Positions 8,934 to 21,419 are shown, numbered from the stretch's first letter. The stretch: 64,000 nt of DNA from Billgrantia desiderata (GCA_011742915.1 JAAQTN010000002.1:62001-126000); one strand, 5' to 3'. Numbers and translations are program-made. The notes: generated by a model from the sequence alone, not told the origin.

Positions 8934-10763
8934 TCAGTCGCCCATCACCACGCCTTCACGGCGCGGGTCGGCCCCGCCGAAGTAACCGTCTTCGGTACGC
9001 TGAATGGCCTGCAGGCCGCTGACCAGCTCGCGCTCGCTGGCCTCATGGCCAAGCTCGTTGAGCGCTTCGAGCACCTCGGCGGGGAAGCGGCCCTCTTCGA
9101 GGTAGGCCGGCCCACCGAGCGTGATGGCATGGGGCAGGTTGAGCGCCTCCTGGGCATCGAGCCCCCAGTCGAGCATGGCCACCAGCGCCTTGGCCGTGTA
9201 GTGAATGATGGCGGCACCGCCGGGCGAGCCCAGGCTCGCCACCAGCTCGTCGGTTTCGCGGTCGAACACCAGCGTGGGGCTCATGCTGGAGCGCGGCCGC
9301 TTGCCGGGCTCGACCCGGTTGGCGATGGGCGTGCCATCGGCCCCCAGCGGACGAAACGAGAAGTCGGTCAGTTCGTTGTTGAGCAGGTAGCCACCCGGCA
9401 GGCCGGTGCCGCCGTCCGCCAGAATGCGCGAGCCGAAGGCGGCCTCGATGGTGGTGGTCATGGCCAGGGCGTTGCCCTCTTCGTCGATGATGCTGATGTG
9501 GCTGGTGCCGTACTCCGGCTGAGTGAGCTGCATGGACCAGGCCATTTCCACCACGCCCGGGTTGCCGGCTTCGGCGCCGTCGGGGCCCACGCTGCGCTCG
9601 CCGATCAGCTCGGCACGTTCTGCCAGGTACTCCTCATCCAGCATGCTGTTCCAGTCGCCCCCGGGCGGGTTGACGAAATCCGGGTCGGCGATGAACTTGC
9701 CGCGGTCGGCGAAGGCCAGCCGCGAGGCCTCGAGGAAGCGATGCAGCCACTCGGTGCTGGGACGATCCTCCTCCATCGGCTCCTCGATGTCGGGCAGCTG
9801 CTCCATGACGCCCAGGATCTGCATGATGGTCAGGTGGCCGGACGAGGGCGGCGGGAAGCCGCACACCCGATAGGCCTGCCAATCGGTGCACAGCGGCTCG
9901 CGCTCCTTGGCCACGTAGGTGGCCATGTCCTCCAGGCTGATCGCACCGGGGCGGCCGGGGTGTCCCTGAACCCGCGACACCAGGTCTTCGGCAATCGGGC
10001 CGGTATGCAGCGCCTTGCTGCCCTCCTCGGCGATCTTGCGCAGGATTTCCGCCAGGGCGGGGTTCTGCAAGCGGTGCCCCTGAGGCAAGGGCTCGCCCTC
10101 TTCGGTGTAATAGAAAGCGCCGCCGAGAGCGTCGTCGCGCAGCCGCTCCTCCGCGGCCAGGCTGGTATGCAGTCGGGGGCTGACCTCGAAGCCCTCCTCG
10201 GCCAGGGTGATGGCCGGGGCGAGCAGCTCCGCCCAGGGCAGCTTGCCATGGCGTTCGTGAGCCATTTCGAGCATGCGCACGGTGCCCGGCACGCCGACCG
10301 ATAGCCCGCTGGCCGCCGCCTCCATGAACTCCAGCGGCTCACCTTCGCCATTCAGGAACAGCGATTCACTGGCCGCTCGCGGGGCCGTCTCGCGACCGTC
10401 GTAGGCTTTCACTTCGCTGCCGTCGTAGTGCATCAGGAAGGCGCCGCCGCCGATGCCGCTCGACTGCGGTTCCACCAGAGTCAGCACCATCTGCACGGCG
10501 ATGGCGGCATCCACTGCCGAGCCCCCTGCCCTGAGTACCTGATAGCCGGCATCGGTGGCTAGAGGATTGGCTGCCGCCACGGCAAAACGCTCGGTGGCCC
10601 AGCCGGGCTTCTCGCTGTAGCCGGACGCCGACTCCGGTGCGATGGCGGGTGCCTCGTACTGAAATGCCGTCTCGGCGGATGCCAGCAACGGCAGACCCAA
10701 CGCGCAGGATGAAACGACGCAGGCCAGCCAGCGTCGGGGGAAGAAGGCAGAGCGCATGTCCAT
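8934..10763 (-). CDS. ggt: gamma-glutamyltransferase (glutathione hydrolase)
   Basis: Periplasmic Ntn-hydrolase that cleaves the gamma-glutamyl bond of glutathione and related peptides; 609 residues. A signal peptide follows the start (RRWLACVVSSCALGLPLLASAE). Family blocks are visible: GGSAVDAAIAVQMVLTLVEP and SSGIGGGAFLMHYDG early, YDGRETAP, and the autocatalytic threonine in YGTSHISIIDEEGNA, where cleavage gives the small subunit. Late SMSPTLVF and LGSPGGAAI motifs complete the active site. The start at 10763 has GAGGGG at 7 nt; an in-frame ATG two codons later is equally close. The plus-strand sequence here also contains a long antisense frame, which I regard as a shadow. Confidence 0.95.
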   Translation of the reverse strand: MDMRSAFFPRRWLACVVSSCALGLPLLASAETAFQYEAPAIAPESASGYSEKPGWATERFAVAAANPLATDAGYQVLRAGGSAVDAAIAVQMVLTLVEPQSSGIGGGAFLMHYDGSEVKAYDGRETAPRAASESLFLNGEGEPLEFMEAAASGLSVGVPGTVRMLEMAHERHGKLPWAELLAPAITLAEEGFEVSPRLHTSLAAEERLRDDALGGAFYYTEEGEPLPQGHRLQNPALAEILRKIAEEGSKALHTGPIAEDLVSRVQGHPGRPGAISLEDMATYVAKEREPLCTDWQAYRVCGFPPPSSGHLTIMQILGVMEQLPDIEEPMEEDRPSTEWLHRFLEASRLAFADRGKFIADPDFVNPPGGDWNSMLDEEYLAERAELIGERSVGPDGAEAGNPGVVEMAWSMQLTQPEYGTSHISIIDEEGNALAMTTTIEAAFGSRILADGGTGLPGGYLLNNELTDFSFRPLGADGTPIANRVEPGKRPRSSMSPTLVFDRETDELVASLGSPGGAAIIHYTAKALVAMLDWGLDAQEALNLPHAITLGGPAYLEEGRFPAEVLEALNELGHEASERELVSGLQAIQRTEDGYFGGADPRREGVVMGD

Positions 10764-10810
10764 GAAAAAAGCCCCTCGGTAACTCCATGTAAGAGGAGTA
10801 AGCATAGGCG

Positions 10811-10844
10811 AAAAAAGACCCGATTGAGAGTGCTCAATCGGGTC
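10811..10844 (-). terminator. rho-independent terminator of ppsA
   Basis: A perfect 12-bp stem (10817-10828 with 10833-10844, loop of 4). Read on the minus strand it is followed by six T (10811-10816). It lies 26 bp past the ppsA stop and upstream of ggt. Confidence 0.93.
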
Positions 10845-10869
10845 AGTTTGTAACCTAATTTCGCTTTGC

Positions 10870-13242
<2,373 letters not shown>

Positions 13243-13501
13243 GTAACCCCCTTGAATCTTCGTTGCCAAGGCTTTCGCACCCGCTGTTCAGGCGAAAAGC
13301 GCAATGCTGCCCACCTTAAACGCAAGCGGCCATATTCGCCATTGGTCTAACATCGAAGTCACTGGAGGTTTTTTACAACAACGGCTCGATTTGACCGATT
13401 CCTGTAGTCAAGCCGCACTCTGGGCCGCGAAGCGGTACCTTGCCGCCACGCTCGGTAGCCCGGACAATGGAGCTCCCTACACAACGAATAGCGCCGACGA
13501 C

Positions 13502-14335
13502 ATGCCTCGCACCGCCTTCTTCATTTCCGACGGCACCGGCATCACCGCCGAGAGCCTGGGCCGCAGCCTGCTGGCACAGTTCGAGAACGTCGAGCTGCGC
13601 ATGCTGACCAAACCCTATATCGACTCCCTCGACAAGGCGCGCACCCTGGTCGACATCATCGAAGCCACGGCGGTACGCGACGGTGAGGAGCCGATCATCA
13701 TCGACACCATCGTCGACGAGTCGATTCGCGAGGTGATTCGCCGCGCTCCGGGCTTCAAGGTGGATATCTTCTCGACCTTCCTCAAACCGCTGGAACAAGA
13801 GCTCGGCACCCATTCGAGCTACACCGTGGGGCGCACCCACTCCATCGGCAAGGATGAGGTCTATATGGACCGCATCCACTCGGTTCACTTCGCCCTGGAC
13901 AACGACGACGGCGCCCGCACCCACCAGTACGACCAGGCCGACGTGATCCTGGTCGGCGTGTCGCGCTGCGGCAAGACACCGACCTCGCTCTACCTGGCAC
14001 TGCAGTTCGGCATTCGTGCCGCCAACTATCCCCTCACCGAGGACGACCAGGACGAGGACGGCAACCTCAAACTGCCTCCCGCCCTGGCCAAGCACCGCCA
14101 CAAGCTGTTCGGGCTGACCATCGACCCGCGCCGACTGGCTGCCATTCGTCATGAGCGACGGCCCAACAGCCGCTACAGCTCGCTGGACCAGTGCGTACAG
14201 GAAGTGGAGCAGGCGGAAGGGCTCTACCGCCAGATGCACATCCCCTTCATCGACACCACACGCTTCTCGGTGGAGGAGATTTCCACCCGCATGATCGCCG
14301 AGACGGGACTCACTCGGCGCTTCTCGCCGCGCTGA
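13502..14335 (+). CDS. ppsR: PEP synthase regulatory protein (bifunctional kinase/phosphotransferase)
   Basis: A 277-residue DUF299-family protein. It inactivates PpsA by ADP-dependent phosphorylation of the active-site threonine and reactivates it by Pi-dependent dephosphorylation. Visible motifs are [19 protein letters not shown] at the N-terminus, the P-loop-like [16 protein letters not shown] near residue 155, and a conserved C-terminal block with [10 protein letters not shown]. The start at 13502 gives the family length and begins with the conserved FFISDGTG run, though I see no good Shine-Dalgarno sequence. The divergent arrangement with its target enzyme ppsA, separated by 259 bp, supports the call. 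Confidence 0.95.
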   Translation: MPRTAFFISDGTGITAESLGRSLLAQFENVELRMLTKPYIDSLDKARTLVDIIEATAVRDGEEPIIIDTIVDESIREVIRRAPGFKVDIFSTFLKPLEQELGTHSSYTVGRTHSIGKDEVYMDRIHSVHFALDNDDGARTHQYDQADVILVGVSRCGKTPTSLYLALQFGIRAANYPLTEDDQDEDGNLKLPPALAKHRHKLFGLTIDPRRLAAIRHERRPNSRYSSLDQCVQEVEQAEGLYRQMHIPFIDTTRFSVEEISTRMIAETGLTRRFSPR

Positions 14336-14348
14336 GACCCGACGCACC

Positions 14349-15131
14349 ATGCGCAAGCTGTCTCTGGGGCTGCTGCTCCTGACGTTGCTGCTGATCGGTG
14401 GGCCACTCTACATGTGGCAGTTCGGTGGCATCGATACCCGCGGTGACTGGCGCAGCGCCGACCGCTCTCCCGTCGGGCTGGCCCCGGCGCCCAGCGAGTT
14501 GCGTGAGGCCGTGGTGCAGATCTACTCGGCCCGCGCCTTCAACTGGCGCGGCATCTTTGCCGTGCACGCCTGGGTGGCTACCAAGCCGGCGAACGCCGAC
14601 AGCTATACCCTGCACCAGGTGACCGGCTGGGGCCGCCCCGCCCTCACCTCGCGCGCCGGCACGCCCGACCGCGCCTGGTTCGGCAGCGCACCGACGCTGC
14701 ACGCCACCCTGTGTGGCAGCGAAGCCGAAAGCGCCATCGCGCGGATCGAGGCGCTGCTGCCCGAGTACCCCTATCGCGAGCACTATCGCGCCTGGCCGGG
14801 ACCCAACAGCAATACCTTCGTGGCCTGGCTGATTCGCGAAGTGCCGGAGCTGGATGTGGCGCTGCCCTCCAGCGCGATCGGCAAGGACTACCTGGGTGGG
14901 AGCGTACTGGCAGCCACCCCCAGCGGTACCGGCGTGCAACTGTCGCTGGCCGGCATGCTCGGCGCCGCGGCAGGGCTGAGAGAGGGGCTTGAACTCAACA
15001 TCGGCGGGCTGGTGCTCGGCATCGATCCGGCAGCGCTCGGCGTCAAGCTGCCCGGCGTCGGCACCCTGGGATTGCGAGACGGCGGCCGGTCGCGGGGAGA
15101 GTGTCCACCACTGCCGACCGTCGCCAGCTGA
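14349..15131 (+). CDS. DUF3750 domain-containing protein
   Basis: A 260-residue protein with one N-terminal membrane segment (LGLLLLTLLLIGGPLYMW, residues ~6-23) and then a periplasmic domain. I read it as DUF3750 from the VQIYSARAFNWRGIFAVHAWVA block near residue 55, the HYRAWPGPNSNTFVAWLIRE block near 145 and the conserved DYLGG segment. It starts 13 bp after the ppsR stop, so co-transcription is likely. The function is unknown; HAWVA followed later by PGPNSNTF resembles papain/NlpC-like surroundings, but I do not claim catalysis. Confidence 0.8.
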   Translation: MRKLSLGLLLLTLLLIGGPLYMWQFGGIDTRGDWRSADRSPVGLAPAPSELREAVVQIYSARAFNWRGIFAVHAWVATKPANADSYTLHQVTGWGRPALTSRAGTPDRAWFGSAPTLHATLCGSEAESAIARIEALLPEYPYREHYRAWPGPNSNTFVAWLIREVPELDVALPSSAIGKDYLGGSVLAATPSGTGVQLSLAGMLGAAAGLREGLELNIGGLVLGIDPAALGVKLPGVGTLGLRDGGRSRGECPPLPTVAS

Positions 15132-15140
15132 CTCAGCCGA

Positions 15141-16346
15141 TCAGCGCACGATGCCTTCGCGGCGCAAACGGGCGATGTCGTCCTCGGTCAGGCCCATCTC
15201 GGCGAGTATCGCGTCGCTGTCCTGGCCCAGCCGGGGCGGCGCCACCTCGCTTAGTGCGGGCTCGCTGTCGAAGCGCAGCGGACAGGCCACCTGGGGCACC
15301 TCGAGCTCGCCGCGCGCGAGGGTACGCTGCATGCCGCGGTGCTTCACCTGGGGATCGTCGAACACCTCACTGATGGTGTTGATGGGCCCGGCGGGGATGC
15401 CCCGCGCCTCCAGCTCGGCCAGCCATTCATCGCGACCACGAGTCAGGAAGATCGACTGGATCAACGGCACCAGCACCTCACGGTTGCCCACTCGGGCGGC
15501 ATTGGTGGCATAGGCCGGGTCCTGGGCCCACTCAGGATGGCCCAGCAGTTCGGCAAGACGCGAGAACTGGGCGTCGTTGCCCACGGTGAGCACCAGATGC
15601 CCGTCGGCACAGGCAAAGGCCTGATAAGGCACGATGTTGGGGTGGGCGTTGCCGTGACGCTCGGGCGAGACCCCACTGGCCAGGGCATTGAGCGCCTGGT
15701 TGGCGAGCGTGGCCACCTGCACGTCGAGCAGCGCCACGTCCACGTGCCGCCCCTGGCCGGTGCGCTCGCGCTCGTGCAGCGCGGAAAGCACGCCGATGGT
15801 GGCGTAGAGCCCGGTCATCACGTCGGTAATGGCCACGCCGGTCTTCATCGGCATGCCGTCCGGCTCGCCGCCGATGCTCATCAACCCGCCCATGGCCTGG
15901 ATCATGAAGTCGTAGCCGGCGCGGTGTGCATAGGGGCCATCCTGGCCGAAGCCGGTGATGGAGCAGCCGATCAGGCGTGAATTGAGCGCCTTGAGGCTGG
16001 CATAGTCGAGGCCGTACTTGGCCAGGCCGCCGACCTTGAAGTTCTCGAGCATGACGTCGGCGCCGGCGGCGAGCTGGCGGATCAACGCCTGGCCCCGCTC
16101 GCTCGCAACGTCCACCGCCAGCGACTGCTTGCCGCGGTTGGCGCACAGGAAATAGGCCGCCACGCGCTCGGCCTCGTCATCCTCGGCCAGCCACGGCGGC
16201 CCCCAGCCGCGGGTGTCGTCGCCGCGCTCGGGGTGCTCGATCTTGATCACCCGCGCCCCGAGATCGGCGAGCAGCTGACCGGCCCAGGGGCCGGCCAGTA
16301 CCCGCGACATGTCGAGCACCGTGATGCCTTCCAGCGGTCGACTCAT
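15141..16346 (-). CDS. CaiB/BaiF family CoA-transferase (probable succinate/glutarate-type)
   Basis: Class III CoA-transferase, 401 residues. The Rossmann-like start has LDMSRVLAGPWAGQLLADLGA and VIKIEHPERGDDTRGWGPP. AITDVMTGLYA near residue 165 holds the aspartate expected to form the acyl-aspartyl intermediate, and GYDFMIQAMGGLM is the usual preceding block. It lies 23 bp downstream of glutaryl-CoA dehydrogenase on the same strand. That is the arrangement known for succinyl-CoA:glutarate CoA-transferase, so activation of glutarate from lysine degradation is the likely role. The donor and acceptor are inferred from context only. The start at 16346 has AAGGGAG at 7 nt. Confidence 0.88.
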   Translation of the reverse strand: MSRPLEGITVLDMSRVLAGPWAGQLLADLGARVIKIEHPERGDDTRGWGPPWLAEDDEAERVAAYFLCANRGKQSLAVDVASERGQALIRQLAAGADVMLENFKVGGLAKYGLDYASLKALNSRLIGCSITGFGQDGPYAHRAGYDFMIQAMGGLMSIGGEPDGMPMKTGVAITDVMTGLYATIGVLSALHERERTGQGRHVDVALLDVQVATLANQALNALASGVSPERHGNAHPNIVPYQAFACADGHLVLTVGNDAQFSRLAELLGHPEWAQDPAYATNAARVGNREVLVPLIQSIFLTRGRDEWLAELEARGIPAGPINTISEVFDDPQVKHRGMQRTLARGELEVPQVACPLRFDSEPALSEVAPPRLGQDSDAILAEMGLTEDDIARLRREGIVR

Positions 16347-16369
16347 GCTTGCACTCCCTTGGCCCCAGC

Positions 16370-17551
<1,182 letters not shown>

Positions 17552-17573
17552 GGCGGCTCTCCTGAAGAAATAT

Positions 17574-17594
17574 CTACATTTTCATCGAATGTAG
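17574..17594. promoter_or_regulatory. candidate operator upstream of gcdH
   Basis: Perfect 7-bp inverted repeat CTACATT (17574-17580) / AATGTAG (17588-17594) with a 7-bp spacer, 22 bp upstream of the gcdH start. The size and T-N11-A-like character would suit a LysR-type or similar dimeric regulator; none is adjacent. Confidence 0.4.
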
Positions 17595-17638
17595 AGCAAA
17601 CCAGCCGGAAAGCCAAGTCCCTTTTCGGTCTTTTCCTC

Positions 17639-17781
17639 AGAGGGTGTTTACAAAAGTCACGAGGGAAGGCCAGACAAGGCGAAATAGACTGAAAAAACGG
17701 AGTTTACGAGCGGCTAAATGAGTATTTTGAAGTCGATTTCAACGCAGTATGGCCGAGCGCAGTAATTTGTAGACACCCTCT
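17639..17781 (-). repeat. dispersed structured repeat element, copy 1
   Basis: A 143-bp element with 16-bp terminal inverted repeats (17639-17654 and 17766-17781, one mismatch). Inside are nested stems: GAAATAGACT (17681-17690) with AGTCGATTTC (17731-17740), an A-run with ATTTT (17724-17728), and GTTTA with TAAAT around 17702-17719. It shares the blocks GGCCAGACAAGGC, CGGAGTTT, AAATGAG and TATGGCCGAGCGCAG with the copy at 35359-35474, while the stems differ and still pair. Its right end overlaps the TAA stop of the MATE gene. There is no transposase. Confidence 0.85.
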
Positions 17782-19193
17782 TACACTTTTGGTCGCACCG
17801 AGCCAGCGTCGTGCGCCGCCCCCGGCATGTCGTCGAGACGGCGGCGCAAGGTTGCCCAGGCCACCAGGCCCACCGCCACATTGGCCAGGAACAGCCCGAT
17901 GAAGATGCCCTCGACGCCGCCCAGCACGCCACCCAGCCACGCCAGCGGCACCGTCAGCAGGAACAGTCGAACCACCGAGAGACGCATGGCGCGGGCCGGT
18001 TCGTGCAGCGCATTGAACGACGACACCGCCAGGATCACGACGCCTTGGGCGCCCAGCCCCAGCGGCACCCACCACAGAAAGCTGCGCAGCACCTCGCTCA
18101 TCTCGCCGCCCGGGGTATAGCTGGCGACGAGCCAGGGAGCCAGCAGCTGCAGTAGCAGCCAGATACCGAACTGCCACACCAGCACGAAGACGAAGCAGCC
18201 GAAGATGGCCCGCCGTACGCGCTCGTGCTGCCCTGCCCCGGCGTTCTGGCTGACCAGCGGCGGCAGCGTCATCGACAGCGCCAGTACGCCGATCTGAGCG
18301 ATGGCCTCGATGCGCGTGCCCACGCCGTAGCCCGCTACCGCATGGTGGCCGTGGCCGGCGACGATGCGGGTCACCAGCGCCAGGGCCAACGGCGTGAACA
18401 CGCTGGTGATCGCCGCCGGCACGGCAATGCGGCCCAGCTCGCGCCACGACGCCAGCAGCCCGCTCGGTGTGAGATGGCGCAGGTCGAGGCACTCGCGCAG
18501 CTCGCGCTGCCAGTACAGCGCCGCGGTCATGGCGCTCCAGCTCAGCACCGTGGCCAAGGCCGCGCCCTGCACGCCGAGCGCCGGCAGCGGCCCCACGCCG
18601 AAGATCAGCAGCCAGTCGAGCAGGCCGTTGAGCAGTGCCGCCAGCGCCATCATGAGCCCGGGGATCAGGGTATTGCCCTGGGCCCGCAGCACGCTGTTGA
18701 GCACCCGCGGCACGATCAGCACCGCCGCGCCCAGGTACCAGATGCCCATGTAGTCATGGATGTGCGGCATGAGTGTGGCGTCTGCCCCCAGCAGCCGGAA
18801 CAGCGGCTCCAGCGTGGCCAGGCCGAGCAGGCTCAACACTACGCCGACCGCCAGCGCCAGCAGCGCGGCATCGGTGGCCCTGCGCCGCACCGTGTCGTGA
18901 TCGCCCCGTCCCAGCAGGCGCGCCACCACCGCCGAGGTACCGATGCCCAGACCGATGGCGAGGCTGATCACCGCGAACACCACCGGAAAGGTGAACGACA
19001 CCGCCGCCAGCGGCTCCGCTCCCAGCCGCGCGATGAACCAGGTGTCCACCAGGTTGAAGCTCATCATGGCAAGCATGCCGCCCACCACGGGCAGACACTT
19101 GCGCAGCAGGGTCAGGGCAATGGGACCTTCGAGCAGCTCACGGCGCATGGGGCGGCGTTCGCCGGAGCCGGAACGTGGGGAAGTGGATGTCAT
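17781..19193 (-). CDS. MATE family efflux transporter
   Basis: A 470-residue inner-membrane protein with about twelve hydrophobic segments in two similar halves, as in NorM/DinF-type multidrug and toxin extrusion carriers driven by Na+ or H+. Family features include FNLVDTWFIARLGAEPLAAVS in the first helix pair, a GTSAVVARLLGRGD loop, RVLNSVLRAQGNT, and GYGVGTRIEAIAQIGVLAL in the second half. The substrate is unknown. The ATG at 19193 is preferred over a GTG at 19220 that would lie inside a long hairpin. It follows the valine-degradation genes on the same strand but is separated from them by that hairpin. Confidence 0.92.
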   Translation of the reverse strand: MTSTSPRSGSGERRPMRRELLEGPIALTLLRKCLPVVGGMLAMMSFNLVDTWFIARLGAEPLAAVSFTFPVVFAVISLAIGLGIGTSAVVARLLGRGDHDTVRRRATDAALLALAVGVVLSLLGLATLEPLFRLLGADATLMPHIHDYMGIWYLGAAVLIVPRVLNSVLRAQGNTLIPGLMMALAALLNGLLDWLLIFGVGPLPALGVQGAALATVLSWSAMTAALYWQRELRECLDLRHLTPSGLLASWRELGRIAVPAAITSVFTPLALALVTRIVAGHGHHAVAGYGVGTRIEAIAQIGVLALSMTLPPLVSQNAGAGQHERVRRAIFGCFVFVLVWQFGIWLLLQLLAPWLVASYTPGGEMSEVLRSFLWWVPLGLGAQGVVILAVSSFNALHEPARAMRLSVVRLFLLTVPLAWLGGVLGGVEGIFIGLFLANVAVGLVAWATLRRRLDDMPGAAHDAGSVRPKV

Positions 19194-19209
19194 GAAGCCT
19201 CGGAAACCA

Positions 19210-19237
19210 GAAGCGGGCACAAGATTGTGCCCGCTTC
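19210..19237. terminator. hairpin between HIBADH and MATE genes (possible terminator)
   Basis: A near-perfect stem of up to 13 bp, GAAGCGGGCACAA (19210-19222) with TTGTGCCCGCTTC (19225-19237). On the minus strand it is followed only by TGGTTTCC, so the U-tract is poor; it may attenuate rather than fully terminate. Confidence 0.5.
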
Positions 19238-19270
19238 CAGGGTGAGTGCCAAAACGGATTCGACTCTATT

Positions 19271-19296
19271 CGCTAGCCCCTATCGCTAGCCCCTAT
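19271..19296. repeat. 13-bp perfect tandem duplication at a gene end
   Basis: CGCTAGCCCCTAT occurs twice back to back (19271-19283, 19284-19296). The TAG stop of the HIBADH gene lies in the second unit. Confidence 0.85.
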
Positions 19297-20189
19297 TCGC
19301 CCGCGCGGTAAAGCTTCTGGATACTGGAGAAGTCGAGGCCGCCGTTGCCCTGGGCCGCATGCAGCGCGAACAGGTTGCGCGCCTGGGAGCCCATCGGCAC
19401 CGTGGCCTTGCAGCCCAGTGCCAGCTCCCACGCCAGCCCGAGATCCTTGGCCATCAGGTCGGTGAGGAAGCCGCCCTGGTAGTCGCGCGAGGCGGCGGAG
19501 CCTTGCATCACCCCGGGCCATGGGTTGTAGACGTTGAGCGCCCAGTTGCCGCCGCTGCTCTGCTTCATGATCTCCGAGAGCACTGCCGGGTCGAGGCCGT
19601 TCTTGACCCCCAGCGCCAGCGCTTCGGCGGTGCCGCTCATGAGAATGCCGAGCAGCATGTTGTTGCAGATCTTGGCGACCTGACCGGCCCCCACCTCGCC
19701 GGCATGGAAGATGTTCTTGCCCATCGCTTCCAGCACCGGCCTGGCCTGCTCGAAGCCGGCCTCGCTGCCACCGACGATGAAGGTCAGAGTGCCGGCCTGG
19801 GCGCCGCCCACACCGCCGGAAACCGGCGCATCGAGGTAGGTCAGGCCACGCTGCTCGGCGCCCGCACCCACCGCGCGGGCGTCTTCCGGCGAGATGGTGG
19901 AGGCGTCGATGATCAGCGGCTTGCCCTCCAGGGCATCGAACAAGCCCGGGGAGTCGTCACGGCCGAGATAGAGACGACGCACGTGCTGGCCGGCCGGTAG
20001 CATGGAGATGACGACCTCGGCGCCGCTGGCCGCACTCTGTGCGCTGGCGCAGGCACGCGCCCCGGCGCTCTCCAGGTGCTTCATGGCGGCCTCGACGAGG
20101 TCGAAGACACTGACCTCATGGCCGGCCTTGACCAGGTTATGGGCCATCGGGGCACCCATGTTGCCCAGGCCGATGAAGGCGATTTTCAT
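19293..20189 (-). CDS. mmsB: 3-hydroxyisobutyrate dehydrogenase
   Basis: NAD-dependent oxidation of 3-hydroxyisobutyrate to methylmalonate semialdehyde in valine degradation; 298 residues. The N-terminal dinucleotide fold reads IAFIGLGNMGAPMAHNLVKAGH. The substrate-binding DAPVSGGVGGAQAGTLTFIVGG lies near residue 120, and the catalytic lysine lies in GQVAKICNNMLLGI near 170. GGAG precedes the start at 9 nt. It is the third gene of the isobutyryl-CoA dehydrogenase / hydrolase / dehydrogenase set, which matches consecutive steps of the pathway. Confidence 0.95.
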   Translation of the reverse strand: MKIAFIGLGNMGAPMAHNLVKAGHEVSVFDLVEAAMKHLESAGARACASAQSAASGAEVVISMLPAGQHVRRLYLGRDDSPGLFDALEGKPLIIDASTISPEDARAVGAGAEQRGLTYLDAPVSGGVGGAQAGTLTFIVGGSEAGFEQARPVLEAMGKNIFHAGEVGAGQVAKICNNMLLGILMSGTAEALALGVKNGLDPAVLSEIMKQSSGGNWALNVYNPWPGVMQGSAASRDYQGGFLTDLMAKDLGLAWELALGCKATVPMGSQARNLFALHAAQGNGGLDFSSIQKLYRAGE

Positions 20190-20248
20190 GCGAGCTGCTC
20201 CTGATTGTCGTTATGGCGTTATGTCATGGTCGGGAATGCGGATATCGT

Positions 20249-21403
20249 TCAGCGTACCCGCTCGCCGCAGTCGAGATCGCGCAGCGGATGCTCCTCCGCG
20301 CTCCACAGCGGCTCGAGCAGCGCCTGAAGGTCCGCTTCGGGCACGTCGTCGACGCTGGCGTGCTGCCACTTGGGATTCCTGTCCTTGTCGATCAACAGCG
20401 CGCGAACCCCCTCGGCGACGTCTCCACGACGACAGCACTGCACCGAGAGGTTCAGCTCGTCGCGGAAGGCGTCGGACAGGCTGGTATGCCTGTGGCGTTC
20501 CAGCATGCGCCACACCAGGTGAGCGCTCAGCGGGCTACCCGCTTCGAGGCGCTTGCGGTTGGCCGCCAGCCAGGCGTCGTCACGGGCGTCCGCGAGGATG
20601 CGACGCACGGCCGCTGGCGCATCGATCTGGGCCGTCAATGCCTGAACGTGATCGAGCAGTGGCCACACCTGAGCGGCAGGTGCCTGCCGGCGCGCCTCGA
20701 ACTCGTCGAGCACACCCTGCACGCCGGCCTGCAGGTCGCGCCGGCTGCGCGTGCCGTAGTCGGCCGCCCCCAGCGCCTCGAGCAATTCGCTACGCCGCTC
20801 CCGCGGCACGAAGTGATCGGCCAGGCCCAGGTCGAGCGCATCGCGGGCGTTGAGCTGAGCGCCGGTAAGGCCGAGATAGGCCCCCACGCCCGGCGGCATG
20901 CGGTTGAGAAACCAGCTTGCGCCGATGTCCGGGTAGAGGCCGATGGTGATCTCGGGCATGGCGATCAGCGTGGTCTCGGTCACCAGACGACGAGAAGCGC
21001 CGGCCATGAGACCCAGGCCGCCGCCCATGACGATGCCGTCGCCCCACACCAGGATCGGCTTGGGGTAGCGATGGATGCGGTAGTCGAGGCGATATTCCGT
21101 GGTGAAGTAGGTTTCGGCAAAGAGGCTGTCGCGGCCGGCACCGCGATTTTCCCCCTCTTCAGTCATCGAGCGGTACAGTGCCACCACGTCGCCACCGGCA
21201 CAGAACGCCTTCTCGCCGCTGCCCTCGAGCCATACCGCCACGATGCTGCGATCCACCGCCCAGGCCTGCAGCTTGGCATCCAGTTGGCGGGCCATATCCA
21301 GCGACAGGGCATTGAGCGACTTCGGTGCATTGAGGGTAGCGATGCCGACTCTTCCTCCATCCCGGGTCGGCAGTTCATCGAAGATGACCGCAAGGTCCGT
21401 CAT
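20249..21403 (-). CDS. 3-hydroxyisobutyryl-CoA hydrolase
   Basis: Crotonase-fold enzyme of 384 residues, longer than a plain enoyl-CoA hydratase and with the C-terminal extension of the HIBCH type. The oxyanion-hole region is AFCAGGDVVALYRSM near residue 68, and the active-site block GDGIVMGGGLGLMAGASRRLVTE is followed by MPEITIGLYPDIGASWFL, where the family acidic residues lie. It releases free 3-hydroxyisobutyrate for MmsB, encoded next. AAGGAG precedes the start. It sits 16 bp after the acyl-CoA dehydrogenase stop. Confidence 0.93.
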   Translation of the reverse strand: MTDLAVIFDELPTRDGGRVGIATLNAPKSLNALSLDMARQLDAKLQAWAVDRSIVAVWLEGSGEKAFCAGGDVVALYRSMTEEGENRGAGRDSLFAETYFTTEYRLDYRIHRYPKPILVWGDGIVMGGGLGLMAGASRRLVTETTLIAMPEITIGLYPDIGASWFLNRMPPGVGAYLGLTGAQLNARDALDLGLADHFVPRERRSELLEALGAADYGTRSRRDLQAGVQGVLDEFEARRQAPAAQVWPLLDHVQALTAQIDAPAAVRRILADARDDAWLAANRKRLEAGSPLSAHLVWRMLERHRHTSLSDAFRDELNLSVQCCRRGDVAEGVRALLIDKDRNPKWQHASVDDVPEADLQALLEPLWSAEEHPLRDLDCGERVR

Positions 21404-21419
21404 GCCTGCTTTCTCCTTG

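Noticed and set aside
17639-17781. Interpretation of the repeat as a complete insertion sequence
   Set aside because: It is 143 bp long with no reading frame, and no clear target-site duplication was found; structured repeat or MITE-like is the most that can be said.
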